Source: Hymenobacter elongatus (GTDB lineage: Bacteria; Bacteroidota; Bacteroidia; Cytophagales; Hymenobacteraceae). From it: 64,000 bases of DNA. The position numbers were made by a program, and so were the translations under genes. This document shows, in pieces, positions 1-9,323 of this stretch; the stretch's first letter is position 1; each line of letters opens with the position of its first letter. The stretch spans positions 1 to 64,000 of the forward strand of contig NZ_SRLD01000003.1 in the NCBI RefSeq assembly GCF_004745955.1, in the 5' to 3' direction. The notes below the pieces were generated by a model. That model was not told the DNA's origin, did no database searches, and saw only the letters and a list, made by a program, of their open reading frames with translations.

Positions 1-184
1 AACGGGCCCGCCCGCCGCTGGCCGGCTTGGCCATTAACGAGCCGGTCTGCCGCTGGCGGCGCAGCAGTTTCTTGATGAACGGCACACTCACGCCGAAGCG
101 CTCGGCCACCGCAGCCTGCCGCGCCCCGGGGTGCTGACACGCCGCAGCCACGCGCGTGCGTAAATCCAGTGAATAAGCTTGCAT
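1..184 (-). CDS. IS630-family transposase, N-terminal fragment (cut by window edge)
   Basis: The minus-strand frame opens with ATG at 184 and stays open to base 1, giving about 61 residues that begin MQAYSLDLRTRVAAACQHPG. The alternating Leu/Asp/Arg start followed by a helix-turn-helix (AVAERFGVSVPFIKKLLRR) is the typical N-terminus of IS630/Tc1-mariner-type transposases. The DDE catalytic domain would lie beyond the window. The gene points away from the restriction-modification gene that ends at 225, so only about 40 bp separates the transposase start from that stop codon. This spacing suggests that the element end is what terminates the neighbour. The family call rests on N-terminal pattern only. 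Confidence 0.75.
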   Translation of the reverse strand, partial: MQAYSLDLRTRVAAACQHPGARQAAVAERFGVSVPFIKKLLRRQRQTGSLMAKPASGGRAR

Positions 185-224
185 CCTGGGACTTACGACC
201 AAACCTCGCCGTAAGATACACCGT
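1..224 (-). mobile_element. End of an IS630-type insertion sequence (partial)
   Basis: Bases 185-224 lie between the transposase start and the stop codon of the interrupted restriction-modification gene and should contain the terminal inverted repeat. The other end is outside the window, so the exact boundary and the expected TA target duplication cannot be confirmed. The adjoining coding sequence stops within a few codons of this junction. Confidence 0.5.
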
Positions 225-3200
225 TCACGAATCTGCTATATCTGTGACAATTATCTGGACGTTATCATTGCCAATAAAGCCTCGTGTATCGAAAGCAAAA
301 GGCGAAGGCTCCTTGCTAACTCCTGGCCAGCTAATCTTAAGCTTCTCAAATTCCTGTTGCGTCTCTGGTCTTGGACGCTCCAACGCATACCAAGGATACC
401 GGCCTGCTTTGGCCTCACCGCGTGCCTCAAGTTGTTTTTTGTATTTCAGCAGGTGGGCTTCAATGGCAGGAAACTTTGGCAGATTAAAACCCCAGTCGAT
501 GTAAAGAAGATAGTTTTCAGAGTCGGGCTGTTGATAGCGTCTCACGTCACGCCCCGCCAGGAATGGCTTAATAAACTGAATTGAATTGGGGTCAGCATCT
601 ATCAACGCTTGCCGGGTATTTGCGTCAAGAACGAAGGCTTCATTAAAACCTGTTTTAACACCGTTATACATCTTTCCATTGATGTACTCAACCAATGGTT
701 TGCCGGCCGCACGCATTTTATCCAATATATCCTGCGCTTCGACTTCAGCTAAATTCCACCCACTGGATTTCAGACCAGATTGATTAACTGTTTTAGCTAA
801 GCCAGCCACATAGGCGTCGAAGCCAAGAGACGGCAACTCCGGCAACGCAGCGGCGCGGAAGGCACTTTCCGCTTTGGGCACACCTTGGCGCAGGGCCACG
901 ATGGCGGGGTAGGTGGTGGCTTCGGGAAATACCGGCAAGTCGCCGAAGTCCACGAACTCTACCAGCGTTTGATTGGCGGCCAGCCAGCCGCGCAACGGCG
1001 CGCCGTAGCCGGCCCGCAGCCACTTATTGGGCACGATGTACGACAACTCGCCACCGGGGGCCAGCAGTTCGGCCCCGAGTTGCAGGAAGTACACGTAGAG
1101 GTCGGCCGTGCCGGCAAAGACGTGGCCGAAGCGGCTTTTGAAGTGGGGCTTGAGGGCGGCAAACTCTTCCTGCCGGATGTAGGGCGGGTTGCCCAGCACC
1201 ACGTCGAAGCCGCGAAACCGGCCGGCCTCGTCGAGCACCTCCGGAAACTCGAAGCGCCATTCGAAGGCGTCGCGGTAGAGGGTGCCCTGCTCGTGGGCTT
1301 CAATCTCGGCTTGGAGTTGGTCGGCCAGTCGTTCCAGCATCCGCATTTCAAAGTAGCGGGCTTCTTCCTGCTTCTTCGTCTCGGGAATGAGCGAAGTCTG
1401 CGTGCTGAGGACAATGACTTTGTTACGGGCCAAGCGGAGCTTCTCCCGCTTGGCGTCCTTCTTGTGCAGCACGGCCGCAAACTGCTCTTTGAGCTGCTGA
1501 AAGAAGCCCAGCAGCTTGTTCTTGTCGTCGCGCCCCCGGCTGCTGAAGTAGTCGTGCACGGCCCCCCAGTACTCCCGCAGCGAGAACGTGCCCTTCTGGA
1601 ATACTTCCGACAGGTCGGCATCGAGGGGAAAGCGGGCCAGCAGGGAGTTGCCGGTTTTCACGTTCAGGTCGAGGTTGGGCAGCGTTTCCAGCTCGCGCCA
1701 CTGGGTGCCGGGCTTGTAGTAGGCGTGCTTGAGCAGCTCAATCCAGAGGCGCAGCCGGCAGATGCGCACCGAGTTGGGGTTCAGATCGACGCCGAACAGG
1801 GCGTGCTCCATCAGGGCGCGCTTTTCCCGGAACAAGGCCTGCTGCAAGCGAGTGCGCTCGGGGCCTACGGTGCGCTGGCCGGTGGCCGCGTCGAAGGTGG
1901 CCACGCGGTAGGGCGCGGGCAGGCCGTCGGCATCCGTGACCACCAGCTCGTCGTGCTCCACTTCCAGGGTGTAGGGCAGCTGGGCCCCGTCTTCGTCCAG
2001 GAATAAGCCCAGGCGGCTTTTGAGGGCCAGCAGCTCGTTGAGGGCACTCACCAGGAAGTGGCCCGAGCCCACGGCGGGGTCGAGCACGGTAAGAGTGTTG
2101 AAGTGGGCGGCATACAGGCGGCGCTGGGGCCGCTTGGCGGGGGCCACGGCATCGAGCAGCTCCTCCAGCGTTTCGCAGCCGGCCAGCTCCCCGAACTGCG
2201 GGGCCTGAGCGAAGTGGCGCACCACGGCCCGGCTTAGCGTCTGGCGGGCCATGTACATCGTCACGAAGCCGGGGGTGTAGAACGAGCCGTCCTTGTAGCC
2301 GTTGATCTTCTCGAACACGAGGCCCAGCACGGCCGCCGAGAGCAGGGGCCGGGCCGTGGGCGCGGCACCGGGGGCGGCGGCGTGGGAGGTGGTAGGGTCG
2401 GTGGCGAAGTCGTAGGCGTCGAAGAAGTGCAGCAGATAGGGCAGCGCGGCCCACTGGGGGGGCGGCGCTGGTGTGGGCCTTGGCCGGCGGCACCACCGGC
2501 GCCCCGACCTTGCGCAGCACCGAGCCCGGAAACGGGGCCAGCCCCAGCCCATCGCGCAGCCCGCTGATGTCGAAGGTCTGGCCTTCCAGGTCGCTGGGCT
2601 CGAAGAGGAAGGAGTTGAGGTAGGGCACCTCCGGAAACTGGGCGGCCACGTCGGGGGCACGGTCGGCGGGGGCACGGTTGAGCACCTCAAAGAAAAGGGT
2701 GAGCACCTCGTCGTAGTCGGAGAGGCGGGCCGGGTGCAGGAAGCGGAAGGCGGCGGCGTGGGCGGCCTCGTGGTAGCGCACGAGCTGGCCCTCCAGCAGC
2801 TTGAGAAACAGCAGCCGGTTGACCCACATCAGGCACAGGGCCAGGGCCACGCCCTCGCGCTGGGCGGCGGCGGTGTCGCCGTAGCGGAGGCGGTCGGCCT
2901 CGGGCACGTAGTTGAGGCCGTGGCCGGTTTCGAGCTTGCGCAGGGTGTTTTCGAGCAGGGAGCCGGCCTGCCGCTCGCCCTCGGGGCAGCGCCCGATGCG
3001 GCGCACGCCGCCCTGCTTGTCCTCGCGCAGGCCCATGAGGTAGAGCAGCTCGTGGTAGAACTCCTGGTTGAGCGTGTTGGGGTCGCGCCGGCCGGTGAGG
3101 GGCTCCTTGAGCAGGTAGGCGGGGTGAAACAGGCGGTAGAGGGCCGTGAGGGCGGCGGGCGTAGCGGGCAGGCCGGGGCGCAGGTCTACGTAGGCCACGC

Positions 3201-3804
3201 GCAGCTCGCCGTCCAGGGCGGCCAGCTTGCGGCCGGCAATGCTTTTGTAGAAGAAGTCAGTATCGGAGCTGGCCTTGGCCCCGGCCTTCCAGTCGCGGAA
3301 GTCCTTCACGAAAGCCTTGTCCTTCCAGAACAGACGGTTGAAGTCGGTGGCGTCGAACACGTACCACTCGTAGCCGGTGGTGATGATGAGGCGGCGGAAG
3401 TCGTCGGCTTTGTCGTCGGTGCGGTCTTCGAGGTAGTAGAGCAGCAGTTGGTGCAAGGCCTTGCGGTTGAGGTCGTCGGGGGCCAGCATTTCCTTGGGGT
3501 TCTTGGGGCCCTTCACTTCCAGCACCACGCCCACCGGCGAGTCGGCCGTGTCGCCGAGGTGCAGCACCAGGTCGCGCTTGCCGTGCACGTTGCCGTAGCG
3601 GGTGCCGCCCTCGGCGGGCCGGCTCACGCTGCGCAGAAAGTCAAGAATATGGGTTTCGCCGTGCCGCTCAATCTTGTTGGGGTCGAGGTGGCGGAACATC
3701 TCAGCCAGATGCCCCCGAAATTCGGCGAGCTGCTCGGGGGTGGGCTTGAGGCGGCGCAGCGCGGCGGTGGCAGTATCGGGCGAGAGTAATTGGGGTTGTA
3801 GCAT
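225..3804 (-). pseudogene. Eco57I/type IIG-like restriction-modification protein, frameshifted and 3'-truncated
   Basis: Two overlapping minus-strand frames together encode about 1190 residues. The N-terminal part (ATG at 3804, second Met of the frame, MLQPQLLSPDTATAALRRLK) contains a nuclease-like stretch, GKRDLVLHLG then VGVVLEVKGPKN, fitting a PD-(D/E)XK site. The C-terminal part contains SAM motif I (AVGSGHFLVSALN, near 2060) and the N6-adenine methylase motif NPPY (near 1190). The frame changes at a run of seven G at 2456-2462 (C on the coding strand). Six C would join the frames. The protein ends abruptly at 225, near the start of the TaqI-C-like specificity region usual in this family, next to an IS630 element. 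It is either a dead gene, a phase-variable gene with a separate 3' truncation, or an assembly error at the homopolymer. No other restriction genes are adjacent. Confidence 0.8.
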
Positions 3805-3870
3805 AGAGGCTACAAGGTACGGGCCGCCGCCCAAACCCCCGTACCGCGCCGCGCCGCTGTTGGCCCGGCC

Positions 3871-4110
3871 CCGCTCGTTGCCCGACGTAGAGACGCGACC
3901 CTTCGCGTCTCAATCGTTGCTGATATTGGTGGCCCGGCACGGTTCCCCTCGTTGCCCGACGTAGAGACGCGACCCTTCGCGTCTCAATCGTTGCTGACGT
4001 TGTTGGTCCCGCGCAGCCCCGCTCGTTCAACGATTGAGACGCGAAGGGTCGCGTCTCTACGTCGTTCGCATGTTGTTGGCCCGGCGCGGTTGCCGTTGTT
4101 CGCACGTTGT
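3871..4110. repeat. REP-like palindromes, upstream cluster of the RAYT gene
   Basis: Three copies of a 22-bp hairpin, GAGACGCGA-CCCT-TCGCGTCTC, lie at 3890-3911, 3964-3985 and, inverted, 4036-4057. They sit within a longer repeated context containing CGTTGCCCGACGTA or CGTTCGCATGTTGTTGGCCCGGCGCGGTT. Opposite orientations of adjacent copies resemble BIME-type arrangements. This fills most of the 371-bp gap between the restriction-modification gene and the RAYT gene. No other gene is seen here. Confidence 0.85.
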
Positions 4111-4175
4111 TGGCCCGGCGCGGTTCCGGGCAGCTATGATATGCTCTGGGGGCGAAGCGCTGTCTTGCCTGCCTT

Positions 4176-4754
4176 ATGTACTATATTCCCCGCATGGCTG
4201 CCTCCGACCTCTTCCGGGATACATACCGCATCGCTTCCACCCGCCGGCCGGGCTACGATTACCGCCAAAGCGGCGCTTACTTTATTACCATCTGCACCCA
4301 GGGCCGGCAGCCCTACCTGGGCACCGTGGCCGTGCCCGCCGGCGATTGGGACGCCGCCTTCGTCCGGCCGACCATCCTGGGACAGCGCGTGCTGGCCGGC
4401 TGGGCCAGCATCCCCTACTTCGCTCCTTTCGCGACCCTCGACTCCTTCGTACTCATGCCCGACCACGTTCACGGCCTGGTTCTCTTCGACCAACCAGAAC
4501 CTTCCGAGGCACCGCTCAGCTACGAAAACCACTTTGGCCCCCAATGCCGAAACCTGGCTGCCGTCGTACGCGGCTTCAAGTCCGGGGTCACCACTTTCGC
4601 CCGCACCCAGGGCCTGCCTTTCGCCTGGCAGCCCCGCTTCCACGACCGAATCGTGCGCTCCGACGAAGAGCTGACCCGCATCCGTGCCTACATCCTTACC
4701 AATCCCACCCGCTGGGAGCAGGAATGGGACAACGGTGAGGGCCTCTACCGCTAA
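4176..4754 (+). CDS. REP-associated tyrosine transposase (RAYT, Y1/HUH single-strand transposase)
   Basis: This 192-residue protein has the HUH-type motif MPDHVHGLV (about residues 100-108). It also has the basic stretch VVRGFKSGVTTFAR and a C-terminal WQPRFHDRIVRSDEE...IRAYILTNPTRW segment. The Tyr in IRAYI is the probable nucleophile. These are the hallmarks of RAYT proteins, relatives of IS200/IS605 TnpA. Such enzymes are known to act on REP palindromes flanking their own gene, and near-identical palindromes occur here on both sides. ATG at 4176 was taken as the start; the Met at 4194 is an alternative. It is a domesticated-type single-copy transposase rather than a full IS, since no partner gene or IS ends are visible. 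Confidence 0.92.
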   Translation: MYYIPRMAASDLFRDTYRIASTRRPGYDYRQSGAYFITICTQGRQPYLGTVAVPAGDWDAAFVRPTILGQRVLAGWASIPYFAPFATLDSFVLMPDHVHGLVLFDQPEPSEAPLSYENHFGPQCRNLAAVVRGFKSGVTTFARTQGLPFAWQPRFHDRIVRSDEELTRIRAYILTNPTRWEQEWDNGEGLYR

Positions 4755-4795
4755 TCCCCCGCCCCCCCCGTACGCCAGCACAACGACACGTCATT

Positions 4796-5000
4796 GAACG
4801 AGCGGAACCGCGCCGGGCCAACAACATGCGAACGACGTAGAGACGCGACCCTTCGCATCTCCTCGTTGAACGATGGGAACCGCGCCGGGCCAACAACATG
4901 CGAACGACGTAGAGACGCGACCCTTCGCGTCTCAATCGTTGAACGAGCGGGGCTGCCGCGGGACCAACAACATGCGAACGACGTAGAGACACAACTCTAG
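4796..5000. repeat. REP-like palindromes, downstream cluster of the RAYT gene
   Basis: Copies of the 22-bp hairpin occur at 4840-4861 (one base changed, breaking one stem pair) and 4912-4933 (perfect). A decayed copy starts near 4985. Each sits in a roughly 75-bp unit containing GAACCGCGCCGGGCCAACAA and ATGCGAACGACGTA. Orientation is opposite to the inverted copy at 4036, so the RAYT gene lies between inverted repeat clusters. The remainder of the gap up to 5045 shows no gene. Confidence 0.85.
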
Positions 5001-5045
5001 GCCGCAGGGACGGTGCCGTCCGACCGGGGCACTTCGGTAGCATGC

Positions 5046-5081
5046 AAAAAAGGCCCGCCTCCTTGCGGAAGCGGGCCTTTT
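5046..5081 (-). terminator. Rho-independent terminator after atpG
   Basis: Read on the minus strand, AAAAGGCCCGC and GCGGGCCTTTTTT form an 11-bp GC-rich stem followed by a T run. It lies 20-55 bp beyond the atpG stop and closes the ATP synthase operon. Confidence 0.92.
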
Positions 5082-5101
5082 CACAAATTCTAACAGCTTT
5101 C

Positions 5102-5995
5102 TTAGCCGCGGCTGGCCGCCAGGGCTTCGGCCCCACCCACGATTTCGAGAATCTCGGTGGTAATAGCCGCCTGGCGCGTGCGGTTGTAGGTCAGCTTGAG
5201 CGACTTGAGCAGCTCGCCGGCGTTTTCCGTGGCTTTGTCCATGGCCGTCATGCGGGCACCGTGCTCCGAAGCGTTGCTTTCCAGTACGGCCTTGTAGAGC
5301 TGCACTTTCAACGACTGCGGAATCAGGGTCTGCACGATTTCCTCCTGCGAGGGCTCGAAGATGTAGTCCACGTTCGAAGCAGCGGCCGAAGCAGCGGGAG
5401 CCTCGGCGGCTACCAGCGGCAGCAGCTGCTCAGCCCGTACCACTTGCGTGGCCACGTTCTTGAACTCGTTGTAGACCATCGTTACTTCGTCGAACTGCCC
5501 CGTGCGGAAACCTTCCATGGCTTGCTCGGCCGCTACGCGCACCGTATCAAACGAGAGCTGGCTAAATACGTGGGTGTAGTTACCCAGCACCGGGCCGCGC
5601 TTCGAGAAGTACTCGTGAGCCCGCTTGCCAATAGCCAGCACCGTAACGGCACCGGCCGCCGCCTGCGCAGCATACCGTTCCGCAATCAGTGCATTCACCC
5701 CTTTGAAGATGTTGCTGTTGAATGCGCCGGCCAGACCCCGGTCCGACGTAATGGCGATAATCAGCACACGGCGCACCTCGCGCTGCACCCCATAGTCGCT
5801 CACCACATCGTCGCCGATCTGGCTGGTCAGGTTGCTCAGAATGCTATTGAGCCGCTGCGCGTAGGGGCGCATGCGCAGGATGTTATCCTGGGCCCGACGC
5901 AGCTTAGCCGCCGCCACCATCTTCATGGCTTTGGTGATTTGCTGCGTGCTTTGCACCGATACAATGCGGTTGCGGACTTCTTTTAAGCTTGCCAT
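5102..5995 (-). CDS. atpG: F1 ATP synthase gamma subunit
   Basis: The 297-residue protein starts MASLKEVRNRIVSVQSTQQI followed by TKAMKMVAAAKLRRAQ, the conserved N-terminal helix of the central stalk. It ends with RQAAITTEILEIVGGAEAL, the conserved C-terminal helix. Gamma rotates inside the alpha3-beta3 head and couples proton flow to ATP synthesis at the inner membrane. It is the last gene of the operon, 110 bp after atpA, and that spacer holds an inverted repeat (6014-6097). No beta or epsilon gene follows; transcription ends at a strong hairpin instead. Length and ends match the family. Confidence 0.97.
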   Translation of the reverse strand: MASLKEVRNRIVSVQSTQQITKAMKMVAAAKLRRAQDNILRMRPYAQRLNSILSNLTSQIGDDVVSDYGVQREVRRVLIIAITSDRGLAGAFNSNIFKGVNALIAERYAAQAAAGAVTVLAIGKRAHEYFSKRGPVLGNYTHVFSQLSFDTVRVAAEQAMEGFRTGQFDEVTMVYNEFKNVATQVVRAEQLLPLVAAEAPAASAAASNVDYIFEPSQEEIVQTLIPQSLKVQLYKAVLESNASEHGARMTAMDKATENAGELLKSLKLTYNRTRQAAITTEILEIVGGAEALAASRG

Positions 5996-6013
5996 GTATT
6001 GTTTTATTTATCC

Positions 6014-6097
6014 CGTCATCCTGCGCTTGCGAAGGACCTTATCACGCGAGAACTACTCGTTCACCTGCGATAAAATCCTTCGCAAGCGCAGGATAAC
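6014..6097. repeat. Inverted repeat in the atpA-atpG spacer
   Basis: Arms of about 20 bp (CATCCTGCGCTTGCGAAGGA and its complement TCCTTCGCAAGCGCAGGAT) flank a 40-bp loop. It belongs to the GTCAT[C/T]C-type palindromic repeats that recur in this window. In the transcript it could fold between atpA and atpG. Confidence 0.85.
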
Positions 6098-6105
6098 AGA
6101 AGAAA

Positions 6106-7689
6106 CTACTTATTAGCGTATACCGCCGACAGGTCTTTGGCAACCTGACGGATGGCGTTGGTAATCCCGTCGTCGAGCTTACCGGCTTTCAGCGACTTCA
6201 GCTCCTCGGGGTGGCGCGACTGCATCACCTGGCGGAACTCAGTTTCGAACGCCCGCACCTTATCCACCGGCACCAGGTCAAGCAGACCGTTGGTAGCCGC
6301 GTAGATGATAGCTACCTGGTCTTCCACCTTCACGGGCGAAAACTGGGGCTGCTTCAGGATTTCGAGGTTACGACGACCCCGCTCGATGGTGAGCTTGGTC
6401 GAAGCATCGAGGTCGGAGCCGAACTTGGCGAAGGCTTCCAGCTCGCGGAACTGAGCCTGGTCGAGCTTCAGCGTACCGGCCACTTTCTTCATCGACTTGA
6501 TCTGAGCGTTACCACCCACGCGCGATACCGAGATACCAACGTTGATGGCTGGACGCACACCGGAGTTGAACAAGTTCGTCTCCAGGAAGATCTGACCGTC
6601 CGTAATCGAAATTACGTTGGTTGGGATGTAGGCGGAAACGTCACCAGCCTGGGTTTCGATGATCGGCAAAGCCGTCAGCGAACCACCACCTTTCACCAAG
6701 TGCTTGATACTCTCGGGCAGGTCGTTCATGTCGCGGGCAATAACGTCGGAAGCGTTGATCTTCGCGGCCCGCTCCAGAAGGCGGCTGTGCAGATAGAACA
6801 CGTCGCCGGGATATGCCTCACGTCCGGGAGGACGACGCAGCAACAGCGACACCTCGCGGTAGGCCACGGCCTGCTTCGACAAGTCGTCGTAGACCACCAG
6901 GGCCGGACGACCCGTATCGCGGAAGAATTCGCCGATGGCAGCACCGGTGAAGGGAGCGTAGAATTGCAGGGCAGCCGGGTCGGCAGCCGAAGCGGCCACA
7001 ACTACGGTGTAGTCCATAGCGCCGCCTTTGGTCAGCGACTGCACAATCTGGGCTACCGTGGAGGCCTTCTGACCCACGGCAACGTAGATGCAGAAAACAG
7101 GCTCGCCCCGCTCGAAGAACTCGCGCTGGTTCAGGATAGCATCGAGGGCTACCGTCGACTTACCCGTCTGACGGTCACCGATGATGAGCTCCCGCTGGCC
7201 ACGGCCAATCGGAATCATGGCGTCGATAGCCTTGATACCGGTTTGCAGCGGCTCGTTTACCGGCTGACGGAAGATTACACCGGGAGCCTTGCGCTCCAGG
7301 GGCATCTCGTAGAGGTCACCGGCAATAGGGCCCCGACCGTCGATGGGCTGGCCCAGCGTGTTGACCACGCGGCCAATGATGCCTTCCCCGACTTTGATCG
7401 AAGCAATCTTATTGGTCCGCTTCACCGTGGCACCTTCCCGGATAGCCGAGTAGTCGCCGAGCATTACGGCACCTACGTTGTCTTCTTCCAGGTTGAGAAC
7501 CAGCGCTTGCAGGCCGTTTTCAAATTCAATCAATTCCCCCGCCTGGGCATTGCCCAGACCGTAGATACGGGCTACACCGTCACCAACCTGAAGCACCGTA
7601 CCAACCTCTTCGAGTTCGGCTTCGGTCTTGAAGTTGGACAGCTGCTCCCGCAGAATGGCGGATACTTCATCCGGACGCACGTCTGCCAT
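6106..7689 (-). CDS. atpA: F1 ATP synthase alpha subunit
   Basis: The 527-residue protein carries the Walker A-type loop [11 protein letters not shown] (about residues 170-180). It also has the alpha-subunit stretch [20 protein letters not shown] with the conserved [26 protein letters not shown]. Alpha forms the non-catalytic part of the alpha3-beta3 head. The N-terminal [20 protein letters not shown] is typical of Bacteroidota AtpA. It begins 4 bp after the atpH stop, consistent with co-transcription. The partner beta subunit gene (atpD) is not in the window. Confidence 0.98.
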   Translation of the reverse strand: MADVRPDEVSAILREQLSNFKTEAELEEVGTVLQVGDGVARIYGLGNAQAGELIEFENGLQALVLNLEEDNVGAVMLGDYSAIREGATVKRTNKIASIKVGEGIIGRVVNTLGQPIDGRGPIAGDLYEMPLERKAPGVIFRQPVNEPLQTGIKAIDAMIPIGRGQRELIIGDRQTGKSTVALDAILNQREFFERGEPVFCIYVAVGQKASTVAQIVQSLTKGGAMDYTVVVAASAADPAALQFYAPFTGAAIGEFFRDTGRPALVVYDDLSKQAVAYREVSLLLRRPPGREAYPGDVFYLHSRLLERAAKINASDVIARDMNDLPESIKHLVKGGGSLTALPIIETQAGDVSAYIPTNVISITDGQIFLETNLFNSGVRPAINVGISVSRVGGNAQIKSMKKVAGTLKLDQAQFRELEAFAKFGSDLDASTKLTIERGRRNLEILKQPQFSPVKVEDQVAIIYAATNGLLDLVPVDKVRAFETEFRQVMQSRHPEELKSLKAGKLDDGITNAIRQVAKDLSAVYANK

Positions 7690-7693
7690 GTTG

Positions 7694-8257
7694 TTAATTT
7701 ATATGGTGTTGGTAGGGGTTCTCGTTAAAAGAATTGCGCAGCTTGCGCAAGCTCGTGCGCACCGATTCGTCGAGCTGCTTATCGCCGACGCGGAGAATGA
7801 ACCCACCGATGAGGGACTCATCAATCGACTCTTCGAGCGTCACGTTTTGCAGGCCCGACTGCTCGCGCACTACTTTGTTCAATTCTTCGCGCAATGCAGG
7901 AGCCAGGGGCGAAGCGGTAGTCACTTTGGCTACCTGCATGCCACGACGCACATCGTACTGGCTCTGAAACTCGGTAGCGACCCATTCCAGGGCACTTTCG
8001 CGGTTGTGCTGGGTCACGATGGCGAAAAACTTCTCCGTGATATCCGACACTTTGCCGCCGAAAATGGCGCGCAGAATGGCTAGCTTCTTATCGTGCTTCA
8101 CGATGGGGTTGCGCAGCAACAGGCGCAGGTCACGGTTTTGCTCCAGCGTCTTGCGGAACAAATCCATGTCACCTTTTACTTGCTCCAGCGTCCCACGCTC
8201 CTCAGCCAGATCCAGTAGGGACTTGGCGTAGCGGGAGGCAACTCGTTGTTCAGACAT
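7694..8257 (-). CDS. atpH: F1 ATP synthase delta subunit (OSCP)
   Basis: From the ATG at 8257 ([20 protein letters not shown]) the protein has 187 residues, normal for delta. An upstream in-frame Met at 8329 would add a 24-residue basic tail encoded by an inverted repeat and is rejected. The C-terminal [21 protein letters not shown] is the conserved delta signature. Delta links the peripheral stalk (subunit b) to the top of the alpha3-beta3 head. The gene lies between atpF and atpA. The 120-bp atpF-atpH spacer is longer than the others because it contains a palindromic repeat (8261-8373). Confidence 0.95.
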   Translation of the reverse strand: MSEQRVASRYAKSLLDLAEERGTLEQVKGDMDLFRKTLEQNRDLRLLLRNPIVKHDKKLAILRAIFGGKVSDITEKFFAIVTQHNRESALEWVATEFQSQYDVRRGMQVAKVTTASPLAPALREELNKVVREQSGLQNVTLEESIDESLIGGFILRVGDKQLDESVRTSLRKLRNSFNENPYQHHIN

Positions 8258-8260
8258 ATT

Positions 8261-8373
8261 TTGGGGTCTTAGGGGCTTGGGGCGTTGGGTCTTGGATTGT
8301 GTTTTTCGACGCAAGCCGATAGACAGCAAAGGGTAAAAACTTACGTCAAAACCCCAAGGCCCTAAGACCCCAA
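8261..8373. repeat. Inverted repeat between atpF and atpH
   Basis: Arms TTGGGGTCTTAGGGGCTTGGGG (8261-8282) and its complement (8352-8373) match at 21 of 22 positions around a 69-bp centre. It ends 3 bp upstream of the atpH start codon, so a folded transcript would place a hairpin directly at the ribosome-binding region. It looks like a MITE-like insertion into the operon. Confidence 0.85.
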
Positions 8374-8377
8374 TAAC

Positions 8378-8872
8378 CTAGTTCAACTTTACATCCTTCA
8401 GGTACGAGTCCACGAGTTGCTGCTGCGAGCCGGAATCAGCCAGCTCACGACGCAGGATGCGCTCAGCAATATCGATGGAGAGCTTCGCGGCCGTGTTTTT
8501 CACTTCGGTCAGCGCAGCGTGTTTCTCATTCTGAATGGCTTCGCGGGCCTGCATGATCATGCGGCTGCCTTCTTCGGTGGCCTTGTTCTTTGCCTGCTCG
8601 ATGAGCTGGTTGGCCATTTGGGAGGCTTCCTGCATCATCTTGTCGCGCTCCATGCGAGCTTCGGCAATGAGCTTTTCGTTGCCGGCCTTCAGCTGCTGCA
8701 TTTCCAGCTTGGCCTGGTCGGCCATGCGCAACGCATTTTCGATGGAATCCTCACGCTCTTTGAGGGAGCCAAGAATAGGTTTCCAGGCAAACTTGGCCAA
8801 CAGGAACAGCACGATGAGGAAAATCACCAGCTGCCAGAAGATCAGGCCAATATTGGGGGTTATCAATTCCAT
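8378..8872 (-). CDS. atpF: F0 ATP synthase subunit b
   Basis: The 164-residue protein has one N-terminal membrane span (LIFWQLVIFLIVLFLLAKFA, residues 10-29), then WKPILGSLKEREDSIENAL and a long charged helix rich in Lys, Glu and Ala. This is the classic dimeric peripheral stalk subunit. It begins after a 139-bp spacer from atpE that contains a GC-rich hairpin. Size and start (MELITPNIG) match Bacteroidota AtpF. Confidence 0.96.
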   Translation of the reverse strand: MELITPNIGLIFWQLVIFLIVLFLLAKFAWKPILGSLKEREDSIENALRMADQAKLEMQQLKAGNEKLIAEARMERDKMMQEASQMANQLIEQAKNKATEEGSRMIMQAREAIQNEKHAALTEVKNTAAKLSIDIAERILRRELADSGSQQQLVDSYLKDVKLN

Positions 8873-8953
8873 ATACTCAGAGTAGGAAGTGGGAGTATCG
8901 AGGAGAAGAAAGGAGTGAACTCACCCTTTCCAGCAACCCAAAAAAGCCAAGTC

Positions 8954-8995
8954 AGCCCGCCGCGCCGTGCGCCGAAGCGATGCGCAGCGGGCTGT
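8954..8995 (-). promoter_or_regulatory. Hairpin in the atpE-atpF spacer
   Basis: CAGCCCGC and GCGGGCTG can pair around an inner TGCGC/GCGCA stem. No T run follows, so it is more likely an mRNA-processing or stabilising structure 3' of atpE than a full terminator. Such a structure could help raise the level of the c subunit message; this is inference. Confidence 0.5.
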
Positions 8996-9011
8996 CCTGG
9001 GGGTGCCTCCT

Positions 9012-9323
<312 letters not shown>

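Noticed and set aside
885..3789. Long plus-strand frames opposite the restriction-modification gene (885-2006 and 2473-3789)
   Set aside because: Antisense shadows with low-complexity Gly/Val/Gln/His composition; the minus strand has clear methylase motifs.
225..3804. BREX PglX methylase
   Set aside because: No other BREX genes are near, and the N-terminal nuclease-like motif fits a type IIG enzyme better.
3890..4933. Possible CRISPR array
   Set aside because: The repeated 22-bp units are self-complementary, irregularly spaced, inverted relative to each other and surround a RAYT gene; no cas genes are present.
4794..5136. Short frames in the REP cluster on both strands
   Set aside because: They translate the repeat itself and consist of the same peptide repeated.
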